Source: Galeopsis tetrahit
Lineage: Eukaryota; Streptophyta; Magnoliopsida; Lamiales; Lamiaceae
Reading direction: 5' to 3'
Assembly: GCA_963675135.1 (NCBI GenBank)
Contig: OY776121.1
Span: 71,316,265 to 71,380,264 of the forward strand
DNA: 64,000 bases
Program-made: the position numbers and the translations under genes
In this document: in pieces, positions 1-10,279 of the stretch
Layout of the letters: each line of letters opens with the position of its first letter
Position numbering within the stretch: the stretch's first letter is position 1
The notes under the pieces: model-generated
Seen by the model: only the letters and a program-made list of their open reading frames with translations
Told to the model about the DNA's origin: nothing
Databases searched by the model: none

Positions 1-79
1 CAGTGTAATACCGTCTCAAATAACGTACATGTTTCGTGCGACGATAAACAAAATCTTATTTCAACCAAAACGCGCCACT
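1..79. repeat. Dispersed ~90-110 bp motif (first of about 17 copies)
   Basis: Outside the window edge this motif normally starts with a (CGCA)n run. It continues with cagtgtaataccgtctc, a gtttcgtgcgacgataaac core and a caaaacgcgccac end, often followed by (TA)n and cagtaaata. Copies start near 1, 6178, 7014, 9974, 17109, 23290, 24130, 27124, 31597, 32705, 37850, 42271, 45270, 49400, 50510, 61081 and 61938. They flank almost every resident-gene fragment, so the motif was probably spread by local duplication. I see no terminal repeats or target duplications. Confidence 0.8.
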
Positions 80-460
80 GTTCCGAAAAGTCGTCTTTTG
101 ATCCAAATGTCCAGCTGTAGTTCCAATGTGTATCGCCGAGCTCTCCCTCTGTTCAGGGATATCAACCACATGCTTCTTCATCAATGGCGAAGGCCGTTGG
201 TGGAGGAATTTGCACCATACGGACACTCTTCACCATTGTTAAACTTCCTGCAAATTTTCATCCTATTAACACTCTTTGATCATCACTGGAACTGTCCTCC
301 CTTTCCTTATCTATAATGATAAGGTCTTGCCAATTTTGAGGCGGCTAGCGTAAATTGTCTTCCCCATGAGCCAATGTACAGTGCTCCCCATTCCAACATT
401 TTCCTTCGTTGAATTTTGCACAGATTCGAGTTTTGTAGAATATGTGGCTCGTTCCCAGCT
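80..460 (-). pseudogene. CCCH zinc-finger protein gene fragment (decayed)
   Basis: Read on the minus strand, this contains FYKTRICAKFNEGKCW followed by a C-x5-C-x3-H end and AHGEDNLR. It then has a stop codon (TAG) where related plant proteins continue with PPQNWQ. Further along are KICRKFNNGEECPYG and RESSAIHIGTTAGHLDQ in shifted frames. The spacing C-x7-C-x5-C-x3-H matches plant tandem CCCH RNA-binding proteins. At least one stop and two frameshifts rule out function. The upstream part kept in units 3 and 4 is deleted here: the sequence jumps from gttcccagct to ttacatgcaaac. Confidence 0.75.
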
Positions 461-734
461 TTACATGCAAACTAGTCTTGGATTTTCACACCAATCTTTA
501 AAAAAAATATAGTAAAGATGTATTATTTTCAATCCAACTTTCTAGCTATTACATTATAAGAAAAAATAAAAAAAATTTGGTATAGAAGTTTTCTTGAAGC
601 TTTTCTGGTGAAGAAGAAACGGTTTTCTCTAGAATTAAAAGAGATTTGAACGCAATTTTTTTATTGCACATAAAACTAATCAAACAAGTTGATAACTAAA
701 AATAAATATTAGTCTAATAACCCTGTCATATTTG
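461..734. other. Non-coding AT-rich stretch, nothing recognised
   Basis: No coding frame, terminal repeat or RNA feature is visible. The same stretch occurs in all four units. Confidence 0.5.
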
Positions 735-753
735 ATATATCCCACACCTAATT

Positions 754-930
754 TTTTTTTTTTTTTGAGAGGATGGGCGGGCCTAAACAACATGGCCCCT
801 TCCTAACCATCCTAGAAGTTCAGTGCCATTTCAATCATGAGTAACAACTGAATTGTACGTAAAAACGGCTAGTCTATGTGCAATCTTGTTTTCGCTTCGT
901 GGGATGTAAGCGACATCGCACACGGTCTCC
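754..930 (-). mobile_element. 5'-truncated LINE 3' tail with 19-bp target duplication
   Basis: A poly(T) tract at the left end marks a minus-strand poly(A) tail. The element is flanked by perfect direct repeats atatatcccacacctaatt at 735-753 and 931-949. Next to the right flank, the minus strand encodes the last residues of a LINE RNase H-like domain (VPQSENKIAHTLVD in the related copy at 7.5 kb). It is a typical dead-on-arrival retroposon. Confidence 0.75.
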
Positions 931-1182
931 ATATATCCCACACCTAATTTAATTGAAGCCATGATTGAATGAGGATGTCACCACTTTTGGTTTTGTTTCC
1001 AAATGAATCACCTGCACCCAATTTTACACAAAAAACATTGCAAAAATATGGGACTAAATTGGTACATTTAAATTTTTTGGGACCATTTAAAAAAAGGTAG
1101 AAAGTTATTGGACTAAATTGACTTTTATCCAAAAAAATAATAATGCCATTCTTGGATTAAATTAATGCTAGTATATATAAGT

Positions 1183-1522
1183 ATTTCCATGATCAACTGC
1201 TGCTACAAGGTGATAGCGAAAGTTTTGGGTCAAAGACTCTCTAAAGTCAATGGTAGCGTGATATCCGAGTCATAGACAACCTTCATTCAGGGGCGCCAAA
1301 TTCTAGATGGGGTATTAGTGCTAAACGAAATCATAGATGAGGCAAAAACCAAAAAGATTGAAAGACTTCTCTTCAAAATCAACTTCGCCAAGAAGTTTGA
1401 TTCGATTGATTGAAATTTCTAAGATGATATGATGAAAAAAAAAGTATGGATTTGGACCCAATCTGGCGTAAATGGATTCGAGAATGCATATCCTCTGCAT
1501 CTGCCTTGGTCTTAGTTAATGG
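1183..1522 (+). pseudogene. LINE ORF2 reverse-transcriptase fragment (domains 1-3)
   Basis: The plus strand reads ISMINCCYKVIAKVLGQRL, then GRQILDGVLVLNEIIDEAK and LLFKINFAKKFDSID. These match the classic plant non-LTR RT blocks. In-frame stops interrupt it, for example after VISES and after FDSID. The catalytic Asp of the KVDF-type motif is Asn here (KINF), whereas units 3 and 4 keep KIDF. The frame ends at a VNG motif where the copia LTR begins at 1523, so copia inserted into this LINE. Confidence 0.8.
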
Positions 1523-1677
1523 TGTAGAATAGCAAGACTCTCAAAAGTGAGAGTTGAAAGTGTATTGAGAAGTATATATAGAGAAGTTACAAAGGAGGTT
1601 TAAAGGGTAGTTGTAACTAACATATTAACTACCAATTGTTAACTACTCTCTTTAAAAATACTAACTACTAACTAATA
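1523..1677 (-). repeat. Copia-1 3' LTR (short, approximate ends)
   Basis: This lies between the LINE target and a minus-strand polypurine tract (the complement of ccccctcaag at 1680-1689). It contains a TATA-like tatatata at about 1572-1580. The inner end is degenerate, with no clean TG/CA. The LTR at the other end of the element is missing, so the limits come from the polypurine tract and the LINE junction. Confidence 0.5.
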
Positions 1678-1757
1678 TTCCCCCTCAAGCGAAGCGGGAG
1701 CGAAGAGACGTTGAGCTTGTGCCGAAAAAATTCGAATAAGGGGCGAGTAAGACTCTT

Positions 1758-2884
1758 GAGAAAATTGTCGTTTTGATCCCACCAACCACGCCCCCTCAAA
1801 TTTTTGGTCCCATGACTTTCACATTTAGTACCAATAGGTTAAATTTTATCACATTTGGTCCCAGTATTGTGCAAATTTTGAAATTTCATCCTAGCCCCGT
1901 TGAGTTTTAACGGACAGACTCACGTGCCCATCACGTGGCCGTCAGTCGTTATTTTTCACACTTGCCAACGTCAACACATAACAAAATTTCCCAAATCGTG
2001 CGAGAACCCTAAAATTTCCCAACGTTAACAAAAAATCCCCAAAGTCAAAAACTCAAAATCCCCAAATTCCAAACATCGAATTCGTGTGTAATCGACGCGA
2101 AATGTTGCGACAAAGGCGTAAGATGAAGAAAGGTGTACCCCCATATTGTAAGTTTCGATTTCTCTTCCACCATTCTTGTTCTTGCGATTTCTCTTACGAT
2201 TTTTGCTCAAGAATGAAGTTTCTGGGTCGATTTTTGCTTACTTGGTAGTATGTCCTTGCGAATGAACTAAATGTGGTTGTTTTGGGTCGATTTTAGATGG
2301 GTTTTCACTGTAACTAAATGTAAACGAATGTGGTGAATGTGGTTGTTTTGAGTCGATTTTAGATGGGTTTTAACTATAACTAGTAAAATCGATTCTGATT
2401 TTTCAAATTCACTGTAATTTGTTTATTTAGTTTGAAAAAATATCATTAGTGTTTTGGGTTTTATATGGTCGAATTCACATGCATCTTAATTTGTTTATGT
2501 TAGTGAAAATTGTCGTTTAAATGTTTGTAGGTGCCATTGGAATGAGGAAATATTATACAATGGTATTGCAACATGGGGGAACGGTTAGTGCAAATGATAA
2601 TGGAGTTTTAGTATATAATGGTGGGACAATGAGTGTTTTTTATTTTCCCTCCTTTTTGATACCAATTTTCCCTCCAATTGGTATTATTACTGCAGTTGGC
2701 TCCAATTTTCGCTCCAAAATGGAGAATTAGTAAACGGGACCAAAAACGTTAACAGCTGACTGACGGTTGACTTAACGGTGGGACCAAATGTAATAAAATT
2801 TAACCTATTGGTACTAAATGTGAAAGTCATGGGACCAAAAATTTGAGGGTGCGTGGTTGGTGGGACCAAAACTCCCATTTTCTC
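1758..2884. mobile_element. Mutator-like element (MULE), 1127 bp, non-autonomous
   Basis: Terminal inverted repeats of about 105 bp begin GAGAAAAT at both ends and match with only a handful of mismatches. The flanking 10-bp direct repeat is taagactctt (1748-1757 and 2885-2894). Units 3 and 4 carry the empty site with a single taagactctt, so both ends and the duplication are verified inside this window. Long inverted repeats beginning with GAGA and a 9-11 bp duplication are diagnostic of plant MULEs. It inserted into the copia-1 remnant. Confidence 0.93.
2542..2730 (+). pseudogene. Possible MULE transposase N-terminal exon remnant
   Basis: After a 3' splice-like tttgtag, the frame reads MRKYYTMVLQHGGTVSAND then VLVYNGG. 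Plant MuDR-like transposases commonly start with an HHGG ... YxGG pattern, which this resembles. The frame then runs into the right terminal inverted repeat, so at most the first exon survives. Alternatively this is chance coding, as the match is short. Confidence 0.4.
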
Positions 2885-4892
2885 TAAGACTCTTTGAAAA
2901 AATGTCGGCGAGTTGAATCCGAGAGGGCACGAACTGAGTGATAAGGCGAGATGATGTGACAAGCTCGCGGACAAAATGATAGTCGATGTCAATATGTTTA
3001 CCTCGTTTTTGAGCAACATGATTTTAAGAGAGAAAAACGGCGCTTTTGTTATCGCAAAGGAGCGTCGGGGTTGTTGAGGGCAGAGCGTTGAGCTCCCCAA
3101 GAAGCGAGCACAACCAAACAATATCCGAGGAAGTAGTTGCCATGGCACGATATTCTGACTCGCAGCTCGATCGGGAGACTGTTGGCTATTTTTTGGCTGC
3201 CCACGAGATAAGATTCGAGCCGAGGAAAATAACATAGCCAAAGGTGGAACGACGAGTGTCTAGGCATTGAGCCCAATCTGCGTCTAAGTAGGCGAGCAAG
3301 TTTGAGCGACTAGGAGAAAAGTTCATGCCGAGATGTGAAGTACCTTTAACATAGCGAAGAATGCATTTTACGGCCTGAAAGTGGTCAAAAGTTGGGTTTG
3401 CTTGAAACTGGCTCACAGTGGCATATTTGGATTGACCGAGAAAGAGGCCGTGATCATTTTAAGTGACCTCAAGGCCGAGGAAGTATGTTAGGCGACCAAG
3501 ATCCTTGATAGCGAACTCTTTATTGATCCTGGAAGTAAGACGAGTTATAAAGTTTGAATCATTTCCAGTGATGATGATATCATCAACAAAAACAAGGAGA
3601 AAAATAGTAATACGACCTGACACGTAGATAAACATCGAGGTGTCAGATTTTCTCTCAGTGAAGCCAAGGGCGAGGAGAAAGTCACAAAAACGCTGGAATC
3701 GTGCACGAGGTGCTTGTTTTAGGCCATAAAGGGCTTTGTTGAGTTTGTAGACATGATTAGGATGAAGAGGATCAACAAACCCAGGAGGTTGGCGCATATA
3801 GATGGGTTTTTGAAGAAGACCAGGAAGAAAAGCATTATTTACGTATAGCTGATGAAGCGGCCAATTGTTCATAACCGCAAGAGAGAGGATAACACGAACA
3901 ATGGCTGATTTGATAACGGGACTGAAGGTGTGTTCGTAGTCGAAACCAGGAACCTGAGTGAAACCCTGAGCGACCAAACGAGCTTTATAGCAATCAATGG
4001 AGCCATCAGCGAGTAATTTTTTTCCATAAACCCATTTTGAACCAACTATGTTCGCATTTGTAGGAGGAGGAACAAGATCCCAAGTTTGGTTTTTGAGAAG
4101 TGCTTTAAGTTCATTGTCCATGGCAGATAACTAGTGAGGAGACTTTGCTGCCGAGGAGAAACTCTTTGGCTCAGAATTGGAATGGATGGCGGTGAGCAAA
4201 GAGTTGATAGTGACAAGGGAGGCATCGGGAGGATGTTTTATTTTGAAGATACCATCTTGAGACCGTGTTCGCATGGAATGAGTAAGGGTGGAAGCTGGCC
4301 AAATGCGAGTAGGAGAAGGAGGAGGAGGAGCTCGCACAGTTGGGTGAGCAATCGGAGGAAGAGGATTAGGAGGGGTCGGCAGCAAGGGAGCCGGAGGAAT
4401 GGTGTCAGGTTGAAGACCTAACGAGCAAGGAGGGTCATTGGGTCGCCAGGGCGATTAGATAAAGAGGAAGGAGGAGTTTCTGGTTGCGAGTTGTCAAAAA
4501 CAGAGATGTCTAGAGAAGAAATGGCTGAGCGAGGACGATCACCAGTGAAGGGAAAAGAAGTCTCATAAAAACGAGCATGGCGCGAGATTTAGATGCGGTG
4601 CGAGCAGGGATCAAGACAGCAAAAACCGTTATGACGCGAGCTGTAACCAAGAAAAACACAAGGTAGACTACGAGGGGAAAATTTGTTAACAACTTAGTTG
4701 CGAAGACAAGGATACACACAGCAACAAAAGACACGAAAGTTCTCATAAGAAGGGAGGGGGTAGAGAGAGAATATCATAAGGGGTCTTGGTGTCTAGAATG
4801 GGGGTGGGGAGGCGATTAATGATATATACCGCAGTTCCAAAAGCTTCTACCCAAAACTTCGTGGGGACAGAGGAATGAAAGAGAAGAGTGTA

Positions 4893-5324
4893 GAATCTGA
4901 CCGACCTCTTCCTCACAAATTCGCCCAGCCATTCGTTCGGGTCCAACTTAATTAAAACTTTGGGAGACGGGAGCCTTTCCTCCTTTTGGAAAGATAGATG
5001 GTTAGATGAGGTAAATTTACGTGAACTTTTTCCTTGATTATTCTCTATGTGCACTAATAAAGAGGTTATGATTAGTGAATGGTTGAACGGTACTTAGAAA
5101 TGGAATATAATATGGAGGAGTGAATTATTCATCTAGGAAGAAAACCTTGTCTTTCAATTACACTGCTTGTTGGATACTACTAATTTACAGGAGCACACCC
5201 TCCGATTCATGGAAATGGAAGTTGTCAAAAGATGGGAGGTACACATTCAAATCAGCATATGAAGGCCAACGGATGCGCCCACCATCACATGCTCTTCAAT
5301 ATGATACTCTGTTCGCTCTTCGAA
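4893..5324 (+). pseudogene. LINE ORF2 fragment (region before zf-RVT)
   Basis: The plus strand encodes KTLGDGSLSSFWKDRWLDEV, LRELFP and SWKWKLSKDGRYTFKSAYEG, which is the stretch between RT and the zinc-binding C-terminus of plant LINEs. Stops occur after LRELFP and after LNGT. It is the internal paralogue of the longer LINE at 13287-15330 and stops at FALR, where copia-2 begins. Confidence 0.8.
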
Positions 5325-5636
5325 AAATCTGCATGAGAAATCCTTTGGATAAAATCCTTGCTTAAAGAGCTGCATCTTTTCATCCACAAACCTCCATGGA
5401 CAGACACCTAAGGGCCTATCTCTCTCTTGCTGCCAATCTTGTAATTCACTCAAGATCAAACTTCCATTTCATTTGATAAAAGATAAACAACAAGGAGCTT
5501 TAGGTTCTTCATGTTCAATGTATTGACCAAGTTGTGGAAATCCTCAGTAACCCTCTCTCTGAGCAATTCTTCACTAGTTTTGCGGAAAAACCTGAAAGAA
5601 GTCCACAAGACCTAGATCCCTTGAATTGAAGGGGCA
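5325..5636 (+). pseudogene. Copia-2 RNase H C-terminal fragment
   Basis: The plus strand reads EILWIKSLLKELHL, then in shifted frames SRSNFHFI and IDQVVEILSNPLSEQFF, then LELKG just before a polypurine tract (gaaggggca). This order is the end of a copia RNase H domain. One stop after WTDT and frameshifts show decay. It belongs to a different copia family from copia-1, in the opposite orientation. Confidence 0.75.
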
Positions 5637-5829
5637 TGATAAGTGATCTAGATTCCGTGCAATTGAGCACATGCAAGTGAAACCCTAGGTGCATGGATAT
5701 AGTAATGCAGCTGATTACCACTCTTTTGTCTATATAAGAGCACCTACAAAAGAAAATGTATTCTGTATCCTGAAATGAAAAGCTTATTTCTAGCAATGTC
5801 TTTGTTTACTGTTCCATTGCATTTATTCA
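5637..5829 (+). repeat. Copia-2 3' LTR, 193 bp
   Basis: It starts TGATAAGTG directly after the polypurine tract and ends in atttattca. It contains ctatataag at about 5740-5748 as a TATA box. The same 192-193 bp block follows the same coding end in all five copies of the window. Confidence 0.7.
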
Positions 5830-6177
5830 GGGTTAAAATTCATTTTAGTCCTATAACTTTTACTTTTTCCGCGGAAGGTTATAAAAATGTTAAGTTTTTC
5901 AAAGTAATCCATAACTCCATAATTGGTCCATTTAAAACCTAGACATGTTCATCTGATTAAAATCGGCGGTTACAGATTTGATCTGCCCGTTAAACTGTTT
6001 TTTTTTAAGTTTGTTTTTCTCATTTTGGACTCAAAACCGGCGGTTACAGATTGGAAGGGATTCGTCCTATTCCAGTCATAAATTGGAAGCAATTCATCTG
6101 ACTCTGACTCCTTTTTTTTTTTTTTTGTATTTTGCACGAAAAAATCAAAATACAAATATTTCATACGCACGCACGCA
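5830..6177. other. MITE-like left part and spacer, non-coding
   Basis: This begins with gttaaaattcattttagtcc, the left end of the inverted-repeat element seen complete at 15842-16239, and then diverges. It includes two ggcggttacagatt repeats and a poly(T) run before (CGCA)n. No gene is visible. Confidence 0.5.
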
Positions 6178-6293
6178 CACAGTGCAATACCGTCTCAAAT
6201 AACGTATATGTTTCGTGCGACGATAAACAAAATCTTATTTCAACCAAAAGGCGCCACTATATATATATATATTACATATACAGTAAATAACCA

Positions 6294-6750
6294 CCTTGTG
6301 GAGATTTATTTTGGCCATTTTGAGCTCCTGCAGCCTTCTGGCCTTCTTTTTTTATTCGAATCTCCAGTGTCTTATTCTTCTCATCCTCCTGGTCTTGTAC
6401 TTCTATTTGAATCTGGGGTGTCTTGTTCTTCTGATCTTTCTTATTAGATTTACTTGGATTTCAGATCTGGACGAGATCGTTTTGGCACCGGATTGCTACC
6501 AACAGCCTCCTCCTGTTAATCATATATATACCAATGTTAGAAACACCAAAAGGAAGGAGTCAAACACGTACAAGGAATATTAGTAGACATACGTCGTGAA
6601 ATCTTTTTAAAGACTCTTTCAGACCAGGTAGATCAGCGTCGTCATCATCATCATGATCATCTATCAGAATTCCTTGTGGAGATTTCTTTTGGCCATTTTG
6701 AGCTCCTGCAGCAGCCTTTTGGCCTTGTGGATGAGATTGTTTAGCATTGT
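6294..6750 (-). pseudogene. Resident-gene fragment: parts of exons 1 and 2
   Basis: On the minus strand, 6750-6594 matches the end of exon 1 (DNAKQSHPQGQK to LKRFHD) and is followed by a GTATGT donor. 6512-6294 matches exon 2 from the AG acceptor (EEAVGSNPVPKRSRPDLK) up to NKSPQG, where it runs into (TA)n. A 14-bp deletion after the PDLKSK region shifts the frame, and units 3 and 4 do not have it. The start codon and the last three exons are absent. Confidence 0.8.
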
Positions 6751-6880
6751 CTAATAACGTAAAGGGGTTAGAATCAATTATGTCATACCTATATAGATGA
6801 TCTGCAAGAAAAATATTCAATGCAAGACATAAAGGGGTTAGAATCAATTATGTTGGTGCCAATTCCTTTTCAATGCTCCT

Positions 6881-7375
6881 TTTTTTTTTTTTGAACAGCA
6901 AGGGGTACTGCTTCCCGAATACAAGAGACACAAACTCAGCGATTTTCGAACCAGGCCCAAACAAGCACGTGCGGAATATAATATAAATACAAATATTTCA
7001 TGCGCACGCACGCACACAGTGTAATACCGTCTCAAATAACGTACATGTTTTGTGCGACGATAAACAAAATCTATTTCAACCAAAACGTGACATGCTATAT
7101 ATATATATATATTACATATTCAGTAAATAGCCACCTTGAGCTACTTACGGCACTAGATCCCAAATTTAGATTGTTTCTTATTGTCATGATTTATATTACA
7201 TATTTTAGGGAAAATAATTGTTTGCATCTCTTTCCTAAAATTAATTACATCATAAAAAGAACAAGATTAATGATTGGATCTGCCGATAAAATTCTCTTCT
7301 ATAACTTAATGCAAGCCATGAGATATTAAATTTTAAGAAAACAGCAAAAGGAAAACAAAAAAAAAAAAACAAGCA
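6881..7375. repeat. Poly(T)-headed retroposon tail, dispersed motif and (TA)n
   Basis: Poly(T) followed by gaacagcaaggggtactg and aagagacacaaactcagcg looks like the 3' end of a minus-strand retroposon, and the same block recurs at 9841. It is followed by one copy of the dispersed motif and a (TA)n run. There is no coding signal. Confidence 0.5.
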
Positions 7376-7597
7376 TAATTTTTTCTTTTTTTGGACAGCA
7401 AAAATGATATATTGATTAATGGGAGTACCAGTGGTACTCAAAAAGGGGAACAAGCACATGCAGTTAAAGAATTGTAGAAGAGAGGGGACTTAAGGTAGCA
7501 ACTATAGCAGCCCCCATTACATGCAAACTAGTCTACCAGTGTATGTGCAATCTTGTTTTCGCTTTGTGGGACGTAAGCGATATCGCACACGATCTCC
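7376..7597 (-). mobile_element. LINE 3' end: RNase H C-terminus plus 3' UTR
   Basis: The minus strand encodes VCDIAYVPQSENKIAHTLVD and a stop. This resembles the C-terminus of the RNase H-like domain of plant LINEs. A 3' UTR with gagtaccactggtactccc and an A-rich tail follow. The upstream frame (KLGVGYME) is target sequence, not LINE. Confidence 0.6.
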
Positions 7598-7936
7598 ATA
7601 TATCCCACACCTAATTTAATTGAAGCCATGATTGCCTGGATGTCACCACTTTTGGTTTTGTTTCCAAATGAATCACCTGCACCCAATTTTACACACAAAA
7701 TATTGCAAAACAATTCTTTTATCATTTCATTTAATATTATACTTACATAAATTTAAATTTCACATGTAATCAAGGCAGCTGGAGATAAAATTAATAATAT
7801 TCAAATAGTGTGTACATAAATTGAAAGAGAAATATCAAGTTAAATAACTGAAATAAAAACATTGCAGAGTCTGTTCATCATAAATATGCAGTTTAATTTC
7901 AACATAATTAAAGCATCACTTCCAAGAAATTAATTC

Positions 7937-9744
7937 TCATTCCTCATGAGCAGGAACAACTTCAAGGCAAACACGATCGTTCCATGGACGAAATGCTCCT
8001 TTGCGAGTCAAGTTCTGAACAACATCACGAGTCAAATTCAAAAAATTCATACGCTGTGATTTGCAAGGATATATAACTAATAAACTCATCAATTTAATTA
8101 TATAAAACCTAAAATGATATATGCACCACAGCTTGATCAATCAGAAATGAAAAAAGTTTGCAATAACAATGCACATTTCATTTCTTAAAATAGATAAAGC
8201 TTCACCTAAAAAATTGGTCATTATCATGATTTGCTAAATAGTTTATATGATGCGTATCAAATTCAGAAGGAAAATAGATATATATTTACCAACCTGGAGC
8301 CAAAAGAAAAAACCACGGAGAACTGCCAATTGTTTTTCTGGTTTACGTCGGGATTGCAGTACTGTATTAAGATCTGCATTCAGTGAAGGATATGTTAGCG
8401 TGCCCAAGAATACTTTATTAAAATCCCCAAGGCTCCGGACTATTTAGTGAACACACAAGGAAGATGTAGTGTTCCATTTTATATTTCACTATATATTTAC
8501 ATTATGCATAATACGTTTACGCTTGAATTTCAGATAATAATAATACGCGACAAACATGAATTTAGGCTTGACGAACCTTCATGGTGATGAAGGTAAGATC
8601 CAACTTTGATTGCCTCCTTAAGCCTGTCATACTCCTCCATGTCAAATGGTTTTCTAAGAACCTTTAAGACATCATTTCTAAAGACAGCGTTCTCGGCATC
8701 ATCATCATCTAGGATTTCCACTTCAGGATTCTCAGAGATGACACTCACACCCTTGTCTTTTGGACGTGGTTGAGATGGAGCAGCCCGTTTTGACACGGGA
8801 TTACTGGTATCTGCAGCCTTCTGGCCTTCTATTTTTATTCGAATCTCCAGTGTCTTATTCTTCTCATCCTCCTGGCCTTGTACTTCTAATTTGTTCTTCT
8901 GATCTTTCTTATTAGATTTACTTGGCTTCTTTGTCTTGGATTTCAGATCTGGATGAGATCGTTTTGGCACCGGATTGCTCCCACCAGCCTCCTCCTGTTA
9001 ATCATATATATACCAATGTTAGAAAGACGAAAAGGAAGGAGACAGACACGTACAAGGAATATTATAGTAGACATACGTCGTGAAATCTTTTTAAAGGCTC
9101 TTTCAGACCAGGTAGATCAGCGTCGTCATCATCATCATGATCTATCAGAATTCCTTGTGGAGATTTCTTTTGGCCATTTTGAGCTCCTGCAGCAGCCTTC
9201 TGGCCTTCTATTTTTATCCGAATCTCCAGTGTCTTATTCTTCTCACTGGTACCATCCTTCTCTATTTGAATCTCGGGTGCCTTGTTCTTCTGATCTTTCT
9301 TATTAGATTTCCTTGGCTTCTTTGTCTTGGATTTCAGATCTGGACGAGATCGTTTTGGCACCAGATTGCTCCCACCAGCCTCCTCCTGTTAATCATATAC
9401 CGATATTAGAAAGACCAAAAGGAAGGAGCCAGACACGTACAAGGAATATTAATTAGTAGACATACGTCGTGAAATCTTTTTAAAGGCTCTTTCAGACCAG
9501 GCAGATCATCTATCAGAATTACTTGTGGGTATTTCTTTTGGCCATTTTGAGCTCCTGCAACAGCCTTCTGGCCTTGTGGATGAGATTGTTCAGCATTGTC
9601 TAATATAAGGCGCAGAATTTTACCGTAGCTACCACCTAACTCGTTCTCATTCATAAATCGTTTCATATCATCTATTTCCATTTTCAACGATTCCCTCTTA
9701 CTTCCATTTCTTTTTAAATCGGACACAGCATCCCATTCTGCCAT
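7937..9744 (-). CDS. Resident five-exon gene, unit 1 copy; Lys-rich/acidic protein of unknown function (422 aa)
   Basis: Exons on the minus strand: 9744-9466, 9385-9077, 8994-8577, 8439-8294 and 8053-7937. All introns are GT-AG, and the spliced frame is open for 422 codons. Exon 1 starts MAEWDAVSDLKRNGSKRE. Exons 2 and 3 both start EEAGGSN.VPKRS.PDLKSK, a duplicated exon. Exons 1 and 2 both end in an acidic run and DLPGLKEPLKRFHD. Exon 3 has the related PEVEILDDDDAEN and VLRKPFDMEEYDRLKEAIK. Exon 4 gives VRSLGDFNKVFLGTLTYPSL and RGFFFWLQ, and exon 5 ends GAFRPWNDRVCLEVVP. Lysine-rich stretches suggest a nuclear protein, but I know no named domain. Compared with units 2 and 3, exon 1 lacks five acidic-run codons. 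The start is the first ATG after a likely acceptor at 9758. Confidence 0.75.
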
Positions 9745-10279
9745 ACCTATAGATGATCTGCAACAAAAATATTCAATGTAAGCCTTCCTTTTTTTTGTTG
9801 GTGCCTTCCTTTTCAAGAATATTAGTCTCTTCAATGCTCCTTTTTTTTTTTTTGAACAGCAAGGGATACTGCCTCCCGAATACAAGAGACACAAACTCAG
9901 CGATTACGAATCAGGCCCAAACAAGCACGTGCGGAATATAATATAAATACAAATATCTCTTGCGCACGCACGCACACAGTGTAATACTATACGGTCTTAA
10001 AAAAGGAACATGTTTCGTGCAACGATAAACAAAATCTTATTTCAACCAAAACGCGCCACTATATATATATTACATATTCAGTACATAGCCCCCTTGAGCT
10101 ACATACGGCACTAGATCCCTAATTTAGATTGTTTGTTAAATATTGCAGATAAAATTCTCTTCTATAACTTAATGCAAGCCATGAGATATAAAATTATAAG
10201 AAAACAGCAAAAGGAAAACAAAACACAAGCATAATTAAAAAAAATCAGCTGAAGAAATTAAGGCCGCAATTCAAGATTA

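Larger units (their letters stand above)
1690..4892 (-). pseudogene. Ty1/copia Gag-Pol remnant (integrase end, RT, RNase H)
   Basis: Minus-strand frames run from integrase C-terminus (TKFWVEAFGTAVYIINRLP, near 4850) through a proline-rich linker (4131-4385) to reverse transcriptase (3459-4121). The RT shows WDLVPPP, YKARLVAQGF, LYGLKQAPRA and FVDDIIITG, and the first catalytic Asp of the DVNNAF motif is Tyr (YVNNAF). RNase H follows (3186-3416, LAYLDADWAQC). About 180 bp between RT and RNase H, kept in units 3 and 4, is deleted at 3418. A MULE at 1758-2884 splits the 3' end. The 5' end, from gag to most of the integrase, is missing and abuts a LINE at 4893. The element is dead. Confidence 0.85.

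Noticed and set aside
2687..3241. 184-codon minus-strand open frame (and its near copy at 19797-20351)
   Set aside because: It crosses the MULE right end into the copia RNase H region antisense to or out of frame with the real coding frames, so it is a chance frame created by the insertion.
6296..6583. Plus-strand frames rich in Leu/Phe near each resident-gene fragment (also 9137, 16713, 37973 and others)
   Set aside because: They are the antisense of Lys-rich exons (for example LLILLVLYFYL opposite KNKTLEIR) and carry no domain or start context.
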